DNA of 64,000 bases from Pectobacterium parmentieri (GCF_001742145.1 NZ_CP015749.1:2728001-2792000); one strand, 5' to 3'. Shown: positions 1 to 8,992, counted from the first letter of the stretch. The notes: a model not told the origin generated them from the sequence alone. Numbers and translations: made by a program.

Positions 1-618
1 CGACAGCGCGCAGCCCGTACCGACCACGCGTGTCATCATGCTATCGCCGCCGGCTACCGCCATATCGCGCTCACCGTCCGTGACATAATCCACTGCTCCG
101 GTCACGGCCACAATCGTCCCCACCTGCCGGGCCAATTCGCGCGCAGCAGGGAGAGCCACCAGCGAATCATCGGTGCTATCCACGCCCCTCCCCTGCGCGG
201 CCAACCCAGCAAGCGCCATGATTTCGGACGCATTGCCGCGAATCGCCGCCGGTTTCCACGTCAGCAATTCCTGGCAAAATTCAGTACGGAAAGTTAAACC
301 ACCTACGGCAACGGGATCGAGCACCCACGGCGTACCCGCCTGATACGCGCTGCTTACGGCTGCACGCATCGCCTCGGCACGCGTGCGTTCCAACGTACCA
401 ACATTAATCAGTAACGCATCTGCCATCACGCTGAACTGCGCGGCTTCATCAGGATCGACCACCATAGCGGGCGAAGCATTCAACGCCAACAACACATTAG
501 CAGTAAAAGATTGCACTACATCGTTGGTCAAACAGTGTACCAGCGGTGAAGCAGAACGAAATTGAGTGAGTGAGGTTGCTGCCTGAGCGGCAGAAAAGTC
601 GGTGGGTTGCGTGTTCAT
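1..618 (-). CDS. thiM: Hydroxyethylthiazole kinase ThiM, 5' part (runs off window)
   Basis: ThiM phosphorylates 4-methyl-5-(2-hydroxyethyl)thiazole in the cytoplasm, the thiazole salvage step of thiamine synthesis. About 206 N-terminal residues are present of a protein that is usually about 262-270 residues. Visible family motifs are NDVVQSF near residue 27, [13 protein letters not shown] near 90, [12 protein letters not shown] near 120, [13 protein letters not shown] near 155, and GTGCALS at the window edge, the anion-hole/catalytic Cys loop. The ATG at 618-616 is preceded by a TPP riboswitch, which supports both the start and the identity. Other thi genes (thiD, tenA) may follow outside the window. 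Confidence 0.95.
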   Translation of the reverse strand, partial: MNTQPTDFSAAQAATSLTQFRSASPLVHCLTNDVVQSFTANVLLALNASPAMVVDPDEAAQFSVMADALLINVGTLERTRAEAMRAAVSSAYQAGTPWVLDPVAVGGLTFRTEFCQELLTWKPAAIRGNASEIMALAGLAAQGRGVDSTDDSLVALPAARELARQVGTIVAVTGAVDYVTDGERDMAVAGGDSMMTRVVGTGCALS

Positions 619-667
619 AGGTCTCCCAACCGGCGTGGAAGAAAGCGGTAACCGGTGGGGAATACCG

Positions 668-747
668 TGACTTCCCTACGCTGGCATTATCCAGATCAGG
701 TGGTACGGGTATTTCTCAGCCTTCACAAAGAAGGGCACCCCGAGTCA
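668..747 (-). promoter_or_regulatory. TPP riboswitch (THI element) upstream of thiM
   Basis: Read on the minus strand the segment begins ACTCGGGGTGCCC, then has the conserved CTGAGA and ACCTGATCTGGATAATGCC blocks and ends in GCGTAGGGAAGT, the standard thi-box order. It lies about 50 bases ahead of the thiM start, so thiamine pyrophosphate should repress thiM expression. Confidence 0.97.
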
Positions 748-817
748 TTTACTACGCTTCGCAGCATAAGTAAGTGACCCCCGTAAAGCAAGCGCCAGTT
801 CGTCCCGTTCCACCACC

Positions 818-905
818 GATAAAAATGAAAAACTACAGTCCGCGCTGACATAGAGAAAAACGCCATCCCCCTTTAGATTGGTTAATCAACCCCATACTGA
901 GGATC
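818..905 (+). repeat. Imperfect direct repeat, copy A (pairs with 9121-9207)
   Basis: About 70 of 80 aligned bases match the segment immediately upstream of ahr, including the identical block GACATAGAGAAAAACG and GGTTAATCAA. In the second copy this sequence carries the ahr leader and ends at its ribosome binding site (CTGAGGA). Here similarity stops at CTGAGGA and no ahr follows. The two copies bracket an accessory segment of about 8.2 kb. Confidence 0.8.
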
Positions 906-973
906 AGAGATGGGATGGTCGACGCCGAGATTGATCCGGTAATCAATACAATTTGGCTAAGCAGATAAGTTAA

Positions 974-1324
974 CAAAACGGGGATACACTCCGGCTGGAA
1001 AATATTCCGGGTATCGGTCCGCTACGTGCATCAATCCTGACTGTCGCATTGAATGAAGGCACCGATTTTCATAATGGACGATACTTTGCCAGTTATTTGG
1101 TCCTGGTTTCGAAGGAGCACAATAGCGGCGGAAAAGTCAGGCTTCTCGGGATAACAAAACGTGGAGACGGTTATCTACGTGGGCTGCTTATCCATGGATC
1201 CCGCTCAGTGGTTTACCGGGTAATGAACCGCCGGGAAGATCGAAGCGGCAGTCTCCAGCGATGGCTGAAAGGTATCATTGTCCGCAGCGGCGTGAATAAA
1301 GCCGTAGTCGCGCTGGCGAACTAA
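974..1324 (+). pseudogene. IS110/IS1111-family transposase, C-terminal remnant
   Basis: The open frame from about 974 to the stop at 1324 encodes the C-terminal transposase IS116/IS110/IS902 domain. IPGIGPLRAS is the helix-hairpin-helix-like motif. It is followed by FHNGRYFASYLVLV, SSGGK-like SGGKVRLLGITKRGD and YLRGLLIHGSR, all typical of this family. The N-terminal RuvC-like DEDD part is missing and in-frame stops occur at 932 and 971, so it cannot be active. Sequence to about 1600 looks like the IS 3' end, with a GGTGTCCATATAG segment resembling IS1111-type termini. Confidence 0.85.
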
Positions 1325-1610
1325 AATGCCCGGGTGGCTTGGGCTCCGGTAAACCAGAGAACGGATTATATAGCTAAGTAATCAATTGATTTATAAGAAG
1401 TCCGAAGCGTTGATGAACTGGCAGGTAGAACCGATTCTCTGTAAACCTGACAAATAACTCGGCCACAGCAGGCCCTTGCGATAATCAGGCCAGGGATTAC
1501 GGATGTTCATCGAGGCTCACGAAGCCGAATATATGTGCGTGACGACTTTGTCAGAAAAAAACTGTCCGTGCTTGCATCGGCGAGGTGTCCATATAGCTAT
1601 TTAGCTTTCA
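1325..1610 (+). mobile_element. 3' non-coding tail of the IS110/IS1111-type element
   Basis: No gene is visible between the transposase stop and the next gene. The composition is higher in GC than the following genes, and the end (GCGAGGTGTCCATATAG near 1580-1597) resembles the right end of IS1111-type elements. The exact boundary cannot be fixed without an intact copy. Confidence 0.5.
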
Positions 1611-1625
1611 CTTACCAACTCTATA

Positions 1626-2555
1626 TTACTTGAATAGATCCTTAACAAATGAAATCTTCGGGTTGATAGCGATTAACTTATCAAGCAACGGATAAAACCA
1701 TTCGGGTGCTTTCCATTGGTTAAAATCAGGATGATGGTTGATCGCCATCGGTGTTTTAAGTAACGGATGATCAATGTCAGGGGTACTTAAGCCATGTTTG
1801 GCACGGAAATTTTTAATGGCCTGATATTCGAATGGCCAGAGGAATTGATGATCTTCTGATATTTCATAACCTAATAAAGGAGACTCATTTTCTACAAGTT
1901 CTGAACGTGCAGACCATTTCAAGTGATTATCACAAAGAGCGGTGAGCCAGTCCGTTAATACTTTTCCATCCTTTGAATAAAGGGCTTCTCGGACAAAATT
2001 ACTATAAAATTTATCAAAGGGTATCTCCATTGAATCCCAATCAATAGTCTGTTTTTTCTCACTGGCCAACATTTCAACGGCTAGTATTCCAAGTTTTTGT
2101 ACTTCTAATTCACCCAATTTTCCCGGAGTCATGGCTTTTAACCCATCAAGAATGAAGGGGTAGCAATGTTCTGCAATATCATTTCTATGACAAGCTAAAA
2201 AAGACAGTATGGCACTACCTTGTTTAGAGAGAGGAATCTTGAAATTATCAACATGCTCAGGATATGACGCATACTCACAGAATATGCCCATTGACTCAAA
2301 AGCGATAAAATCACACAACATTTGGTTGTCGATTTTGTTTTTGAATGTCAATTGCCAAGAGTAATAATAAATATGTCTTAGAGAGACATAACTGAAAAGA
2401 AAACTGGCTCTAAAAAACAACTCATGAGGATTATTCTCTAACTCCTCCAAATATATCTCATAAGAATCACCCAATAAATCAAGGTATCTTTTTACATCCA
2501 TTTCGGCACTATTCTCATTATAATAGTAATTGCTGATATCATCATAACGACTCAT
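1626..2555 (-). CDS. Putative immunity protein paired with upstream nuclease-like toxin
   Basis: A 309-residue soluble, acidic, mostly helical protein with no signal peptide or membrane segment. It is not assigned with certainty. The layout, an N-terminal helical half and a C-terminal half ending in LSTPDIDHPLLKTP (near residue 265), resembles immunity proteins linked to polymorphic toxins, including the PoNi group (DUF1910/DUF1911). Its ATG overlaps the stop of the preceding gene by four bases (2552-2555), so the two are translationally coupled. AT-rich composition unlike the core genes suggests acquisition by transfer. Its proposed role is to bind and neutralise the upstream gene product. 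An unrelated cytoplasmic function cannot be excluded. Confidence 0.5.
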   Translation of the reverse strand: MSRYDDISNYYYNENSAEMDVKRYLDLLGDSYEIYLEELENNPHELFFRASFLFSYVSLRHIYYYSWQLTFKNKIDNQMLCDFIAFESMGIFCEYASYPEHVDNFKIPLSKQGSAILSFLACHRNDIAEHCYPFILDGLKAMTPGKLGELEVQKLGILAVEMLASEKKQTIDWDSMEIPFDKFYSNFVREALYSKDGKVLTDWLTALCDNHLKWSARSELVENESPLLGYEISEDHQFLWPFEYQAIKNFRAKHGLSTPDIDHPLLKTPMAINHHPDFNQWKAPEWFYPLLDKLIAINPKISFVKDLFK

Positions 2556-3169
2556 GGCTTTATGCTTCCATTATTTATTAATTGTGAGTGACTCATTATA
2601 TCTATACCAAAGGATTTTTTAACGATCTCTTTACTTCCAAACCATAAGGTTGCCTGCTGTAAACCTTCGGGGTTAACGGTATTTTTTATGGCCTTGTACT
2701 TATCATTTATCCCTTGCCCAATAACAAACCCTAGAGGATTTTTTTCATTAGCTTTTAAAGCATTTTCTATTGTTGTTATCACATAATCAATCCCCTTTTT
2801 CTGCTTAACTGACAGTTCCCCTTCATATTGTCCCAATGGCGGAACATCTTTAGAATGCATCGCCGTGGTTTTTACCTCAAATATTGCCCAGAAATGTGGA
2901 GGCGGTGGAGAAGGATTGACGACCTTGGCAATTATATCCAGCCCGTTTTTTGTACGACTATGCTGTAAGTGAGTGACCGAACCAGCTACCACATTCAGAT
3001 GAAGAAGGGGTGTTTCTGCCGTGGCGTCTTTCTTATACACGTGAAAGCGGGCTGAACCGCCAGACAGTTTTTTGACAATATTAGCTTCACCAATTGCCCC
3101 AATAAACTGGGAAATCTTCAGTGCCAGCATTTCGTCAAAAAATTTATTCTTTAGCAAGAAACTTGCCAT
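2552..3169 (-). CDS. Orphan PD-(D/E)XK-like nuclease toxin module
   Basis: A 205-residue protein with no signal peptide and no delivery domain. Residues about 22-35 (FIGAIGEANIVKKL) match the first helix with conserved Glu of PD-(D/E)XK nucleases. GLDIIAKV near residue 75 supplies the metal-binding Asp, and IFEVKTT near 96 gives the E-x-K pair. This core is common in the C-terminal toxin domains of Rhs, CdiA and type VI effector proteins. The gene stands alone, with its own ATG at 3169 and an AT-rich promoter region shared with a divergent LysR gene. It may be a displaced toxin cassette. A restriction-like or housekeeping nuclease is the alternative. Confidence 0.5.
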   Translation of the reverse strand: MASFLLKNKFFDEMLALKISQFIGAIGEANIVKKLSGGSARFHVYKKDATAETPLLHLNVVAGSVTHLQHSRTKNGLDIIAKVVNPSPPPPHFWAIFEVKTTAMHSKDVPPLGQYEGELSVKQKKGIDYVITTIENALKANEKNPLGFVIGQGINDKYKAIKNTVNPEGLQQATLWFGSKEIVKKSFGIDIMSHSQLINNGSIKP

Positions 3170-3229
3170 AGCAGTTTTGCATATTGATATAATGCTATAT
3201 AATTTAAGAATTATATATTATTGGATTGT

Positions 3230-4144
3230 ATGACGATAATGAAAAACAAATGGCCTCAGATCGAAGATTTTAACGTTTTTTTGACCGTGGTCAGAACCAG
3301 TAGTTTTTCTGCTGCCGCTGTCGAACTGGGTCTTTCAAATGCATATATCACGAAAAGAATTAACATTCTTGAAAGTGTTTTGGGGGTAAAGTTATTTCAT
3401 CGTAATACCCGTGAAATAAGGCTTACAAGCGCAGGCGAAGTAGCAAGGATTCAAGCTGAAGAATTAATAAGAAATGCAAGGAATTCTATCGAGAAAATTC
3501 AGGATGTCAGAAATGACGTAATTGGTAGTCTTCATATCTCAAGTTCATTCGGATTCGGAAAGAATCATTTGGCTCAACCTTTTTCTTTCTTTTCAAAAAA
3601 CAACCCACACTTAAAAATAAAATTGACGCTAACAGATACAAAGCTTGATTTAATAAAGGAAGGGATTGATCTGGAAATCATGGTTGGAGAGAATTTTAAC
3701 GATAGATATTATGCAAAAAAAATTGCAGATAATAAAAGAATACTCTGCGCCTCACCAACTTATTTTATAGACAAAGATATGCCAACGACCCCAGAGGAAC
3801 TGGCTAATCATAGTTGTCTTTTTTTGCAGGAAAAAGGCCAGACATTTGGGCTGTGGCGGCTTTACAATGGGATAAACCTGCAAACTGTACGTGTCAATGG
3901 AGATCTATCATCCAACAATGGCGAGATAATTATGCAGTGGGCTCTAGCTGGCCACGGAATAGCATACCGAAGTCAGTGGGATGCCAGAAAATACATTGAA
4001 AACAAACAACTTATTCATATTCTTCCTGATTATTATGAGCAAGCATCCATCTGGGCCGTTTACCCCACCAAATTAGACGATTCATTGAAGACCAAGAGAT
4101 GTGTTGAATTCCTTGAAGAGTATTTCAGAGACATAAAACTATAA
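3230..4144 (+). CDS. LysR-family transcriptional regulator (DmlR/TtdR-like)
   Basis: A 304-residue LysR regulator. The N-terminal winged helix-turn-helix spans residues about 10-65 (FLTVVRTSSFSAAAVELGLS, then LGVKLFHRNTREIRLT) and the substrate-binding domain runs from about 90 to the end. The closest overall feel is the DmlR/TtdR branch that senses C4 hydroxy acids. I chose the ATG at 3230; ATG 3239 and TTG 3221 are in frame. It converges on the hydroxycarboxylate operon and is its most likely regulator, probably an activator responding to the transported acid. This role is inferred from position. The promoter lies in the 60-base AT-rich gap shared with the divergent toxin-like gene. Confidence 0.85.
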   Translation: MTIMKNKWPQIEDFNVFLTVVRTSSFSAAAVELGLSNAYITKRINILESVLGVKLFHRNTREIRLTSAGEVARIQAEELIRNARNSIEKIQDVRNDVIGSLHISSSFGFGKNHLAQPFSFFSKNNPHLKIKLTLTDTKLDLIKEGIDLEIMVGENFNDRYYAKKIADNKRILCASPTYFIDKDMPTTPEELANHSCLFLQEKGQTFGLWRLYNGINLQTVRVNGDLSSNNGEIIMQWALAGHGIAYRSQWDARKYIENKQLIHILPDYYEQASIWAVYPTKLDDSLKTKRCVEFLEEYFRDIKL

Positions 4145-4167
4145 ACAGCCACAAGAGTAGCTGTTTA
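4143..4167. terminator. Bidirectional terminator between lysR and transporter gene
   Basis: The inverted repeat AAACAGC / GCTGTTT with a 10-base loop is followed by ATTTAT on the plus strand and sits between two convergent genes. Confidence 0.6.
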
Positions 4168-4179
4168 TTTATACAAGTA

Positions 4180-5526
4180 TCAGGAAAATGCGGCTAATAA
4201 CATCGTTGCAAGTATTACGGTAAAAGCGCCACCAATGCGCGTGGAAATCTGAGCAAATGGCATAAGTCCCATACGGTTCGAAGCAGACAGAATGGCCACA
4301 TCGCCAGTCCCCCCTAACCCACTATGGCAAGTTGTCACTATCGAGGCTTCAACCGGATACATGTTGAGGTATTTCGCCATAAAGAAGCTCACAATCGCCA
4401 TTGAGAGCACAACGGAACCACATACAGCCACATAACCTAATGAGAATACCGCGACAACGCTTTCCAGTGGTACATAGAGCATTCCGAGGCCGATCATCGT
4501 AGGCCAGATGAGGGACGTTGAAATGAGCTTGTAGCAAGATTTTGAGCCATCAATCATACGGTGAGGAATGATATCAATATATTTGCAGATCACGGCAAGG
4601 ACAATCATAAGTACCGGTCCGGGGATGTGCAGAATTTTTTCAAGCAGTCCACCTACAATAAAGAAACAACAAATTACCAGCAAACCAGCGCCCATTAATG
4701 GGAAATCCGTGTTACCGTTCCCTTCCGAGCCAAGGTTGTTGAAAATCGCATTGTCTTCAGCAGTACGGATGAGCATCCCGTCACCACTTAACGTAGGCTT
4801 GACGCTCCCTAATTTTGCCAGGAACCCAGCACAGACAATGGCAAAAATATTACCGATGACTGCAGCAGGAACAAGTTGAGCAACGTAGATATCCGGCGTG
4901 GTGCCAAGGATGGAGGAGTAAGCCAGAGAAAGAGGTAAGATCCCCTCACCGATACCGCCACCAATGATCGGAACGATAATATAGAAGAAGGTATGATACA
5001 TACTGTAACCAACCAACTCTCCAACCATCAAACCAACGCCTACCGCAGTTACAGTACCGACAACCAGCGGTACAAACATTCTGATCATGCCTTGTACCAG
5101 AATGACACGATGCATTCCAAGAATACTGCCAACGACAAGGGTGGCGATAACAAAATACAGGAAGTTGGCATCTTTCATAAGAACATGCACAGAATCCAGT
5201 ACGTTCTTAGGAATATAATGGTAAAAAACCAGAATCGATGGAATCATCAGGCAAAAAATTGCCGGACCGCCAATGTCCTTTATAATTGGAATGTTCTTCC
5301 CTACAGTTGAAAGAATAAATCCCAGTGACATTATAATCGCAAGACCACCGATCATATTTTTTGGTAACGTGCCAAAAAATGCAGCCGCACCGATAATAAT
5401 ACACATAACTAAAAAAAACAGTGCAGGTATGGAACAAATTTCTTTAGAAAAAAAGGAGTTTTTGGAATCAGTTAATCCAGATGCATCATCACATTTAGAC
5501 AGAGTCTCTTCTTGAATATTATTCAT
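4180..5526 (-). CDS. 2-hydroxycarboxylate transporter (2HCT/CitS family)
   Basis: An inner-membrane secondary transporter of about 448 residues with some 11 hydrophobic segments, similar to CitS, MaeN and CimH. Both re-entrant-loop signatures are present: GGGIGEGILP near residue 190 and GLGGTGD near residue 405. The latter is followed by LMPFAQISTRIGG, which holds the conserved Arg that binds the substrate carboxylate. Family members move citrate, malate, lactate or citramalate with Na+ or H+. The start at 5526 is preferred over the longer frame (5559) because AGGTGA lies just upstream. It is the last gene of the leuC-leuD-FAA-transporter operon and presumably imports the operon's substrate. 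Confidence 0.88.
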   Translation of the reverse strand: MNNIQEETLSKCDDASGLTDSKNSFFSKEICSIPALFFLVMCIIIGAAAFFGTLPKNMIGGLAIIMSLGFILSTVGKNIPIIKDIGGPAIFCLMIPSILVFYHYIPKNVLDSVHVLMKDANFLYFVIATLVVGSILGMHRVILVQGMIRMFVPLVVGTVTAVGVGLMVGELVGYSMYHTFFYIIVPIIGGGIGEGILPLSLAYSSILGTTPDIYVAQLVPAAVIGNIFAIVCAGFLAKLGSVKPTLSGDGMLIRTAEDNAIFNNLGSEGNGNTDFPLMGAGLLVICCFFIVGGLLEKILHIPGPVLMIVLAVICKYIDIIPHRMIDGSKSCYKLISTSLIWPTMIGLGMLYVPLESVVAVFSLGYVAVCGSVVLSMAIVSFFMAKYLNMYPVEASIVTTCHSGLGGTGDVAILSASNRMGLMPFAQISTRIGGAFTVILATMLLAAFS

Positions 5527-5602
5527 TATATTCACCTGTATAACATGTAGGGTACACACTTATCCCAAATGAGATAAGTGTTATTTTTAGCATTTATATT
5601 TA

Positions 5603-6451
5603 TTAAGCTATTCTTACTTCGCGAATATGGTTGCGCAACCGACCTAAACCTTCAATTTCCACCTCAATACAATCACCTTCTTTTAAAAAAAGAGGTGGTA
5701 TTCTTTTTTTACCAACGCCACCTGGGGAACCCGTTATAATTACATCCCCAGGACTGAGTTGGGTGAAAGTGCTAATATATGCAATAAGATAAGGTATCTT
5801 ATGAATCATATTCTTCGTGTTATCATTCTGCACTTCTGTAGCATTCAGGAAGGTGCGGATTGAAAGATTATGTGGATCGTGTATTTCATCCTTCGACGTC
5901 AGATAAGGACCAAACCCGCCAGTTTTAGGCCAGTTCTTGCCCGCAGTATACCAGGTATGTTGCCAATCACGGGCTGAACCATCCATGTAACAACTATAGC
6001 CAGCAATAAAGTTAAGTGCATCATCTTCAGAAACATGGAAACATGTTTTACCGATGATAACCGCAAGCTCACCTTCATAATCAAACTCATGCGACTCAGC
6101 AGGCTTGTTGATACAAGTAAGATGTCCTGTTTGTGAGTCAGCAAATCTTACAAATAAAGTAGGCTCTGGATTGAGTTCATTGAACTCAGCACGCTTTTCA
6201 GAGTAGTTCATCCCCACACAAATGATTTTGGTGGGGTTATCAATAACCGGAAGGTACTCAACCTGATCAATTTTATAATCTATCTGAGCTGTAGATATTT
6301 CTGCTAATTCAGAGATATCTTCATTTTCCAGAAACGTCTTCAGCGATGGATATTTATTGCCGTATACTGCACTGACATCAATTATCCCCGAGCCTTTCAC
6401 AATACCAAATTTATGTTTACCATTTAATTTGAAATTAGCTATTTTCATCAT
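5603..6451 (-). CDS. Fumarylacetoacetate hydrolase (FAA) family protein
   Basis: A 282-residue cytoplasmic enzyme with an N-terminal cap domain (1-70) and the FAA catalytic fold (75-275). Visible metal-site features are KIICVGMNYSEKR, the E-x-E of DYEGELAVIIGK (near 130), and YSCYMDGSARDWQ, plus the conserved ITGSPGGVG near 250. FAA enzymes hydrolyse or decarboxylate 2-oxo/acylpyruvate-type acids or tautomerise oxaloacetate; the substrate here is unknown. The gene starts 15 bases after the leuD-like stop and precedes the transporter by 76 bases, so it is cotranscribed. A double ATG (6451, 6448) leaves a one-residue uncertainty. Confidence 0.88.
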   Translation of the reverse strand: MMKIANFKLNGKHKFGIVKGSGIIDVSAVYGNKYPSLKTFLENEDISELAEISTAQIDYKIDQVEYLPVIDNPTKIICVGMNYSEKRAEFNELNPEPTLFVRFADSQTGHLTCINKPAESHEFDYEGELAVIIGKTCFHVSEDDALNFIAGYSCYMDGSARDWQHTWYTAGKNWPKTGGFGPYLTSKDEIHDPHNLSIRTFLNATEVQNDNTKNMIHKIPYLIAYISTFTQLSPGDVIITGSPGGVGKKRIPPLFLKEGDCIEVEIEGLGRLRNHIREVRIA

Positions 6452-6466
6452 TTACTCTCAAGCTTT

Positions 6467-7081
6467 TCAGCTTACTTTGTGCCATGGATTTTCCGAATAA
6501 TATTCATTTTCAAACTGGATAATTTCATCCTTAAAGGATAACGTTAAGCCAATTGCATCCAGACCTTGTACCAACATCTCTTTCTTCAGTTCATCTACAT
6601 TAAATGTAAAATCTTCTTTTTCGGTACTGATGATCTGGTTCTCAAGATCAATCAGGATTTCATTTGTTTCAATGTGGGAAATAATCCTAGCCAGTTCACT
6701 CATTTTATCTTCCGCAAGAGTGATAGTCAGAACACCATTGCGTAGGCAATTATCATTGAATATTCCCGCAAAAGAAGTGCCAATCAGGGCGCGAATACCT
6801 AATTGTTTCATCCCCCATACAGCATGTTCACGGCTGGATCCGCACCCAAAATTTGGTCCGGTAACCAGGAATTTTGAACCCTTCCATTGAGGTGTATTAA
6901 GAATGAAATCTGAATTTTCAGTGCCATCAGCATTAAATCTCAGGTCGTAAAAAAGGCCTTTATCAAGCCCCTGACGATCAATACCTTTAAGAAACTGTTT
7001 AGGCATAATGACGTCAGTATCGATGTTAGCGGCTAGCATGGGAGCGGCCAGTCCTGAAATTTTCTTAAACGTATCCATCAT
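6467..7081 (-). CDS. LeuD-type aconitase-family dehydratase small subunit
   Basis: A 204-residue swivel-domain subunit of the isopropylmalate isomerase/aconitase superfamily. The N-terminal NIDTDVIMPKQFLK and the GPNFGCGSSREHAVW motif (near residue 75) carry the Ser-Arg substrate contacts, and LIGTSFAGIFNDNCLRNG follows. It is likely a paralogue outside leucine synthesis: no leuA or leuB is nearby and its partners are a hydroxycarboxylate transporter and an FAA enzyme. A similar leuC2/leuD2 arrangement is known from Salmonella (from memory). The start overlaps the leuC-like stop (TAATGATG), so the two subunits are coupled. The probable reaction is reversible hydration/dehydration of a substituted malate. 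Confidence 0.88.
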   Translation of the reverse strand: MMDTFKKISGLAAPMLAANIDTDVIMPKQFLKGIDRQGLDKGLFYDLRFNADGTENSDFILNTPQWKGSKFLVTGPNFGCGSSREHAVWGMKQLGIRALIGTSFAGIFNDNCLRNGVLTITLAEDKMSELARIISHIETNEILIDLENQIISTEKEDFTFNVDELKKEMLVQGLDAIGLTLSFKDEIIQFENEYYSENPWHKVS

Positions 7082-8499
7082 TAAACCCCGGTAAAATAGC
7101 GAACATCAGTTAAATGACCAGCGATTGCAGAGGCTGCAACCATTGCCGGACTCATAAGGTGTGTACGTGAACCGGCACCCTGTCTACCGGCAAAATTGCG
7201 GTTGGTACTTGAGGCACAGCGATCTCCTGGGGACAGAACATCTTCGTTCATGGCCAGACACATGGAGCAACCAGACTGGCGCCATTCAAAACCAGCATCA
7301 ATAAAGATTTGAGCCAAACCTTCTTGTTCCGCTCGCTCACGAACAAGGGAGGAGCCAGGGACAATCATGCCGCGCACGTGTGAAGCCAACTTTTTACCCT
7401 GAACAACTTTTGCAACTTCGCGTAAATCCTCAATACGGCTGTTGGTACACGACCCAATGAAAGCGTGGGAAATTTTAATTTCAGTGAAAGGCGTTCCTGG
7501 TTTTAGATCCATGTATTTCAAGGCAGTGAAATAATCTTTTCTCTTTTGCTCGTCTGAGATAATTTCTGGATCGGGAACGGAACTACTGATGGCACCAGCC
7601 TGATCGGGGCTAATTCCCCAGGTAACAAAAGGTTCTACGGTAGAGCAGTCGATAAAAATCTCTTTATCGAATGTTGCATCAGGGTCGCTACGCAACTGCC
7701 GCCAGTTGGTAACCGCTTTATCCCACATCTCGCCCTGCGGGGCACGTGGGGTAGCTTTCAGATACGCAAATACCTTGTCGTCCGGTGACATAAATGCCCC
7801 TCTCGCACCGGCTTCTACGGCCATATTGCAGATAGTCATGCGTGCTTCAACGCTCAGGTTATCGATGACACTTCCACAAAATTCAATGGCATAACCGGTA
7901 GCACCGTCTGCGCCAATATGTGCAATAACCGCCATAATGACATCTTTTGAAGTGACCCCCAGACCGAGAGTACCTTCCAGGGTGACGCGCATATTCTTGA
8001 GTTTTTTATATACCAAGGTCTGCGTTGCCAAGAGGTGTTCAATTTCGGAGGTTCCAATGCCGAAGCCAAACGCGCCCAGTGCTCCATAAGTCGTGGTGTG
8101 GCTGTCTCCTGCAGCGATAACCATTCCGGGCATGGCAAGACCCTGCTCGTGCGCGACCACATGTTCAATACCCTGGCGTTTATCCATGACATCGAATAAT
8201 TCAATATCAAAGTGCTGGCTGTTCTCCCTGAAGTAGTTAACCTGCAACGTACCACCAGGGTCTGTCATGAGCAGATCGCGTGATGGACGAGTCGGGTTTA
8301 CATGATCTACGTTAAGCAGAATAGATTTTGGATTCCAGACCATACGGTCATTTTCACGCAATCCACTAAATGCTTGCGGGCTGGTATATTCATTCAAAAT
8401 TGAACGATCTATATATAAAAGAACATTGCCTTCATTATCGAACTTTTTAATTGTGTGTGAATCAATATGTTTGTCATATAGCGTTTTACTCAGATTCAT
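7081..8499 (-). CDS. LeuC-type aconitase-family dehydratase large subunit
   Basis: A large [4Fe-4S] subunit of about 472 residues. The cluster cysteines lie in SHAFIGSCTNSRIEDLR and GCSMCLAMN, and GDSHTTTYGALGAFGFGIGTSE holds the conserved His/Asp region. The start at 8499 (MNLSKTLYDKH) matches family N-termini and has AGGTAAG upstream; a GTG at 8520 is the longer option. It is the first gene of the operon, facing a 280-base AT-rich leader. With the LeuD-like subunit it should form a dehydratase acting on isopropylmalate-, citramalate- or dimethylmalate-like compounds. The true substrate cannot be read from sequence. Confidence 0.9.
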   Translation of the reverse strand: MNLSKTLYDKHIDSHTIKKFDNEGNVLLYIDRSILNEYTSPQAFSGLRENDRMVWNPKSILLNVDHVNPTRPSRDLLMTDPGGTLQVNYFRENSQHFDIELFDVMDKRQGIEHVVAHEQGLAMPGMVIAAGDSHTTTYGALGAFGFGIGTSEIEHLLATQTLVYKKLKNMRVTLEGTLGLGVTSKDVIMAVIAHIGADGATGYAIEFCGSVIDNLSVEARMTICNMAVEAGARGAFMSPDDKVFAYLKATPRAPQGEMWDKAVTNWRQLRSDPDATFDKEIFIDCSTVEPFVTWGISPDQAGAISSSVPDPEIISDEQKRKDYFTALKYMDLKPGTPFTEIKISHAFIGSCTNSRIEDLREVAKVVQGKKLASHVRGMIVPGSSLVRERAEQEGLAQIFIDAGFEWRQSGCSMCLAMNEDVLSPGDRCASSTNRNFAGRQGAGSRTHLMSPAMVAASAIAGHLTDVRYFTGV

Positions 8500-8790
8500 G
8501 ATCTTACCTACATTGCTCACGGGTTAAGTTAATACCAGTATAAGCATCGGGTTAATCGTGTATATCCATTACCGAATCAATATGATGAAAAACACTTTTT
8601 ACAAAATGTAAAATACAACTTAAACCCTACAAATCAAATGGTTAATATTATATATTCGATTTTATATAAATTAGATGTTTGCAGAATTCAATGCTAAGGT
8701 AGGTCCCATTTTTATCCTGACAATAATATTCATATATATTGTGTTTGTGATCACATTTTCAGCCATTCCGATCTTACTCTAACTTAGCCT

Positions 8791-8967
8791 ACCTTTGGAG
8801 CTGGGGCGGAGGCCCTCAGATAATGGATAACGATCCCGGTGATGACTTATCTATTTCAGATACCAAAACCTTTAGCACAAGGTACGGTGTTGATAATGAT
8901 TATTCCTAACGTATTACCACGTCATCTACAATATCAAAAAAATAAACAACATTATGGCGTTAACTGA
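8791..8967 (+). pseudogene. TSUP (TauE/SafE) permease fragment
   Basis: One plus-strand frame, interrupted by a TAA, reads FGAGAEAL, then ITIPVMTYLFQ, then LAQGTVLIMIIPNVLPRHLQYQKN and a stop. This parallels the GIGGG...IPIL...MAQGTALVMITPNVLIGFLRYRQRN stretch of the intact TSUP permease at 16.0-16.8 kb. Only about 55 residues remain with no start, so it is a decayed fragment at the edge of the accessory segment. Confidence 0.6.
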
Positions 8968-8992
8968 AAATTACGTAACCTAATAAATAACC

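Noticed and set aside
7081..8499. LeuC/LeuD genes as part of the leucine biosynthesis operon
   Set aside because: No leuA, leuB or leuL leader is nearby and the partners are a hydroxy-acid transporter and FAA enzyme, so a catabolic paralogue is more likely.
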